A DNA stretch of 6,186 nt from an uncultured Lachnospiraceae bacterium (GTDB lineage Bacteria > Bacillota > Clostridia > Lachnospirales > Lachnospiraceae). The position numbers and the translations under genes were made by a program. The notes below the pieces were generated by a model. That model was not told the origin of the DNA, made no database searches, and was given only the letters and a program-made list of their open reading frames with translations. The stretch covers positions 1 through 6,186 of the forward strand of contig CAMTBF010000236.1 of assembly GCA_947068385.1 (NCBI GenBank), read 5' to 3'. Shown in pieces: positions 5,588 to 6,186 of this stretch; position 1 is the stretch's first letter, and every line of letters begins with the position of its first letter.

Positions 5588-6178
5588 ATGATTTATTCAA
5601 AGGAAGTTGAAGAAATGTGCACAGTCGCTCAGGGTGTGCACCATGGCTGTGCGCCTATCCCCGAAGAAGCGAAGTGGGTGCAGGCGAAGAAGGTGGAAGA
5701 CATTTCCGGTCTGACCCACGGCGTCGGCTGGTGCGCTCCCCAGCAGGGCGCCTGCAAGCTGACCCTGAATGTGAAGGAAGGCATCATCCAGGAGGCTCTG
5801 GTGGAGACCATCGGCTGCTCCGGCATGACCCATTCTGCAGCCATGGCATCTGAGATTCTTCCCGGCCTGACTGTCATGGAAGCGCTGAACACCGACCTTG
5901 TGTGCGATGCCATCAACACCGCCATGAGAGAGCTGTTCCTGCAGATCGTCTACGGACGTACCCAGAGCGCGTTCTCCGAGGAAGGACTTCCCATCGGCGC
6001 GGGCCTTGAGGATCTGGGCAAGGGACTGAGGAGCCAGGTCGGTACCATGTACGGTACTTTGAAGAAGGGTCCCCGTTATCTGGAGATGGCAGAGGGCTAT
6101 GTGACCGGCATCGCTCTGGACAAGAACGACGAGACGGAAAGAGATGGAAGAATTGCAGCCTGTTTGGGGGAATCATAA
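5588..6178 (+). CDS. NifU/IscU-like iron-sulfur cluster scaffold homologue
   Basis: This is a cytosolic protein of the NifU N-terminal/IscU superfamily, whose members build iron-sulfur clusters on three cysteines. Support: an YSKEV opening (residues 3-7); the strand KLTLNVKEGIIQEALVETIGC (57-77), matching the IscU segment that ends at its second cysteine; the following small-residue helix SGMTHSAAMASE; and GLTVMEAL (93-100), matching GKxLDEA. The order of elements is canonical but the cysteines are not. They occur at 11, 21, 49, 56, 77, 106 and 192, the IscU ACGD motif is absent, and the position of the third ligand seems to be Q126 in RTQSAFSEEGL. At 196 residues it is longer than IscU (about 130), with an extra C-terminal segment of unknown role. 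Similar Clostridia proteins are annotated as scaffolds and, from memory, often precede a GGGtGRT-family protein. That neighbour would lie beyond the window. Whether it assembles clusters is unproven. Confidence 0.8.
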   Translation: MIYSKEVEEMCTVAQGVHHGCAPIPEEAKWVQAKKVEDISGLTHGVGWCAPQQGACKLTLNVKEGIIQEALVETIGCSGMTHSAAMASEILPGLTVMEALNTDLVCDAINTAMRELFLQIVYGRTQSAFSEEGLPIGAGLEDLGKGLRSQVGTMYGTLKKGPRYLEMAEGYVTGIALDKNDETERDGRIAACLGES

Positions 6179-6186
6179 AAAATTGA

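Noticed and set aside
4854..5600. 248-codon minus-strand frame covering the acyltransferase gene
   Set aside because: It is the shadow of a gene with clear hexapeptide repeats; the His/Val-rich translation has no domain features.
1..6186. CRISPR arrays, insertion sequences, att sites, tRNA or rRNA genes
   Set aside because: No spaced direct repeats, terminal inverted repeats with a transposase, or structured RNA signatures were seen. The window is almost fully explained by five protein genes.

Overview
This 6.2 kb window is a compact bacterial chromosomal segment with five genes, all on the + strand. The genes are GC-rich and make frequent use of AGG/AGA arginine codons, while the spacers are A/T-rich. 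Strong Gly/Ala-Glu-rich Shine-Dalgarno sites (AGGAGG, GGGAGG, AAAGGAG) sit close to the starts. This combination, together with the gene types, suggests a GC-richer Firmicute, most likely a Clostridia/Lachnospiraceae-type gut anaerobe. The taxon is an inference from style and gene content. No marker gene is present.

Layout. Bases 1-99 are a short non-coding leader. They are followed by argH (argininosuccinate lyase, 100-1521) and asd (aspartate-semialdehyde dehydrogenase of the archaeal/fungal sequence type, 1536-2621). Next is a type IA topoisomerase of the topoisomerase III class (best start GTG at 2632, to 4779). The fourth gene is a 223-residue left-handed beta-helix acyltransferase resembling the C-terminal half of GlmU-like enzymes (4818-5489). 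The spacers between these four are 14, 10 and 38 bp, with no recognisable terminator, so they probably form one transcription unit. A 98-bp A/T-rich spacer (5490-5587) separates them from a NifU/IscU-like iron-sulfur scaffold homologue (5588-6178), which probably has its own promoter.

How the genes fit together. ArgH completes arginine synthesis. Asd opens the aspartate branch to lysine/diaminopimelate, threonine and methionine. The beta-helix enzyme probably acetylates an amino-sugar phosphate or a similar substrate for envelope polysaccharide. The topoisomerase is a housekeeping DNA enzyme with no metabolic link to its neighbours. The NifU-like protein belongs to iron-sulfur handling, although its cysteine pattern differs from canonical IscU/NifU.

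Most of the window is ordinary core genome. The points worth a second look are the altered cysteine set of the NifU-like protein, the stand-alone GlmU-C-like enzyme that keeps the acetyltransferase pocket but has no nucleotidyltransferase domain, and the roughly 60-residue low-complexity linker in a topoisomerase that lacks C-terminal zinc fingers. I found no CRISPR array, mobile element, tRNA/rRNA or clear new defence or signalling system.
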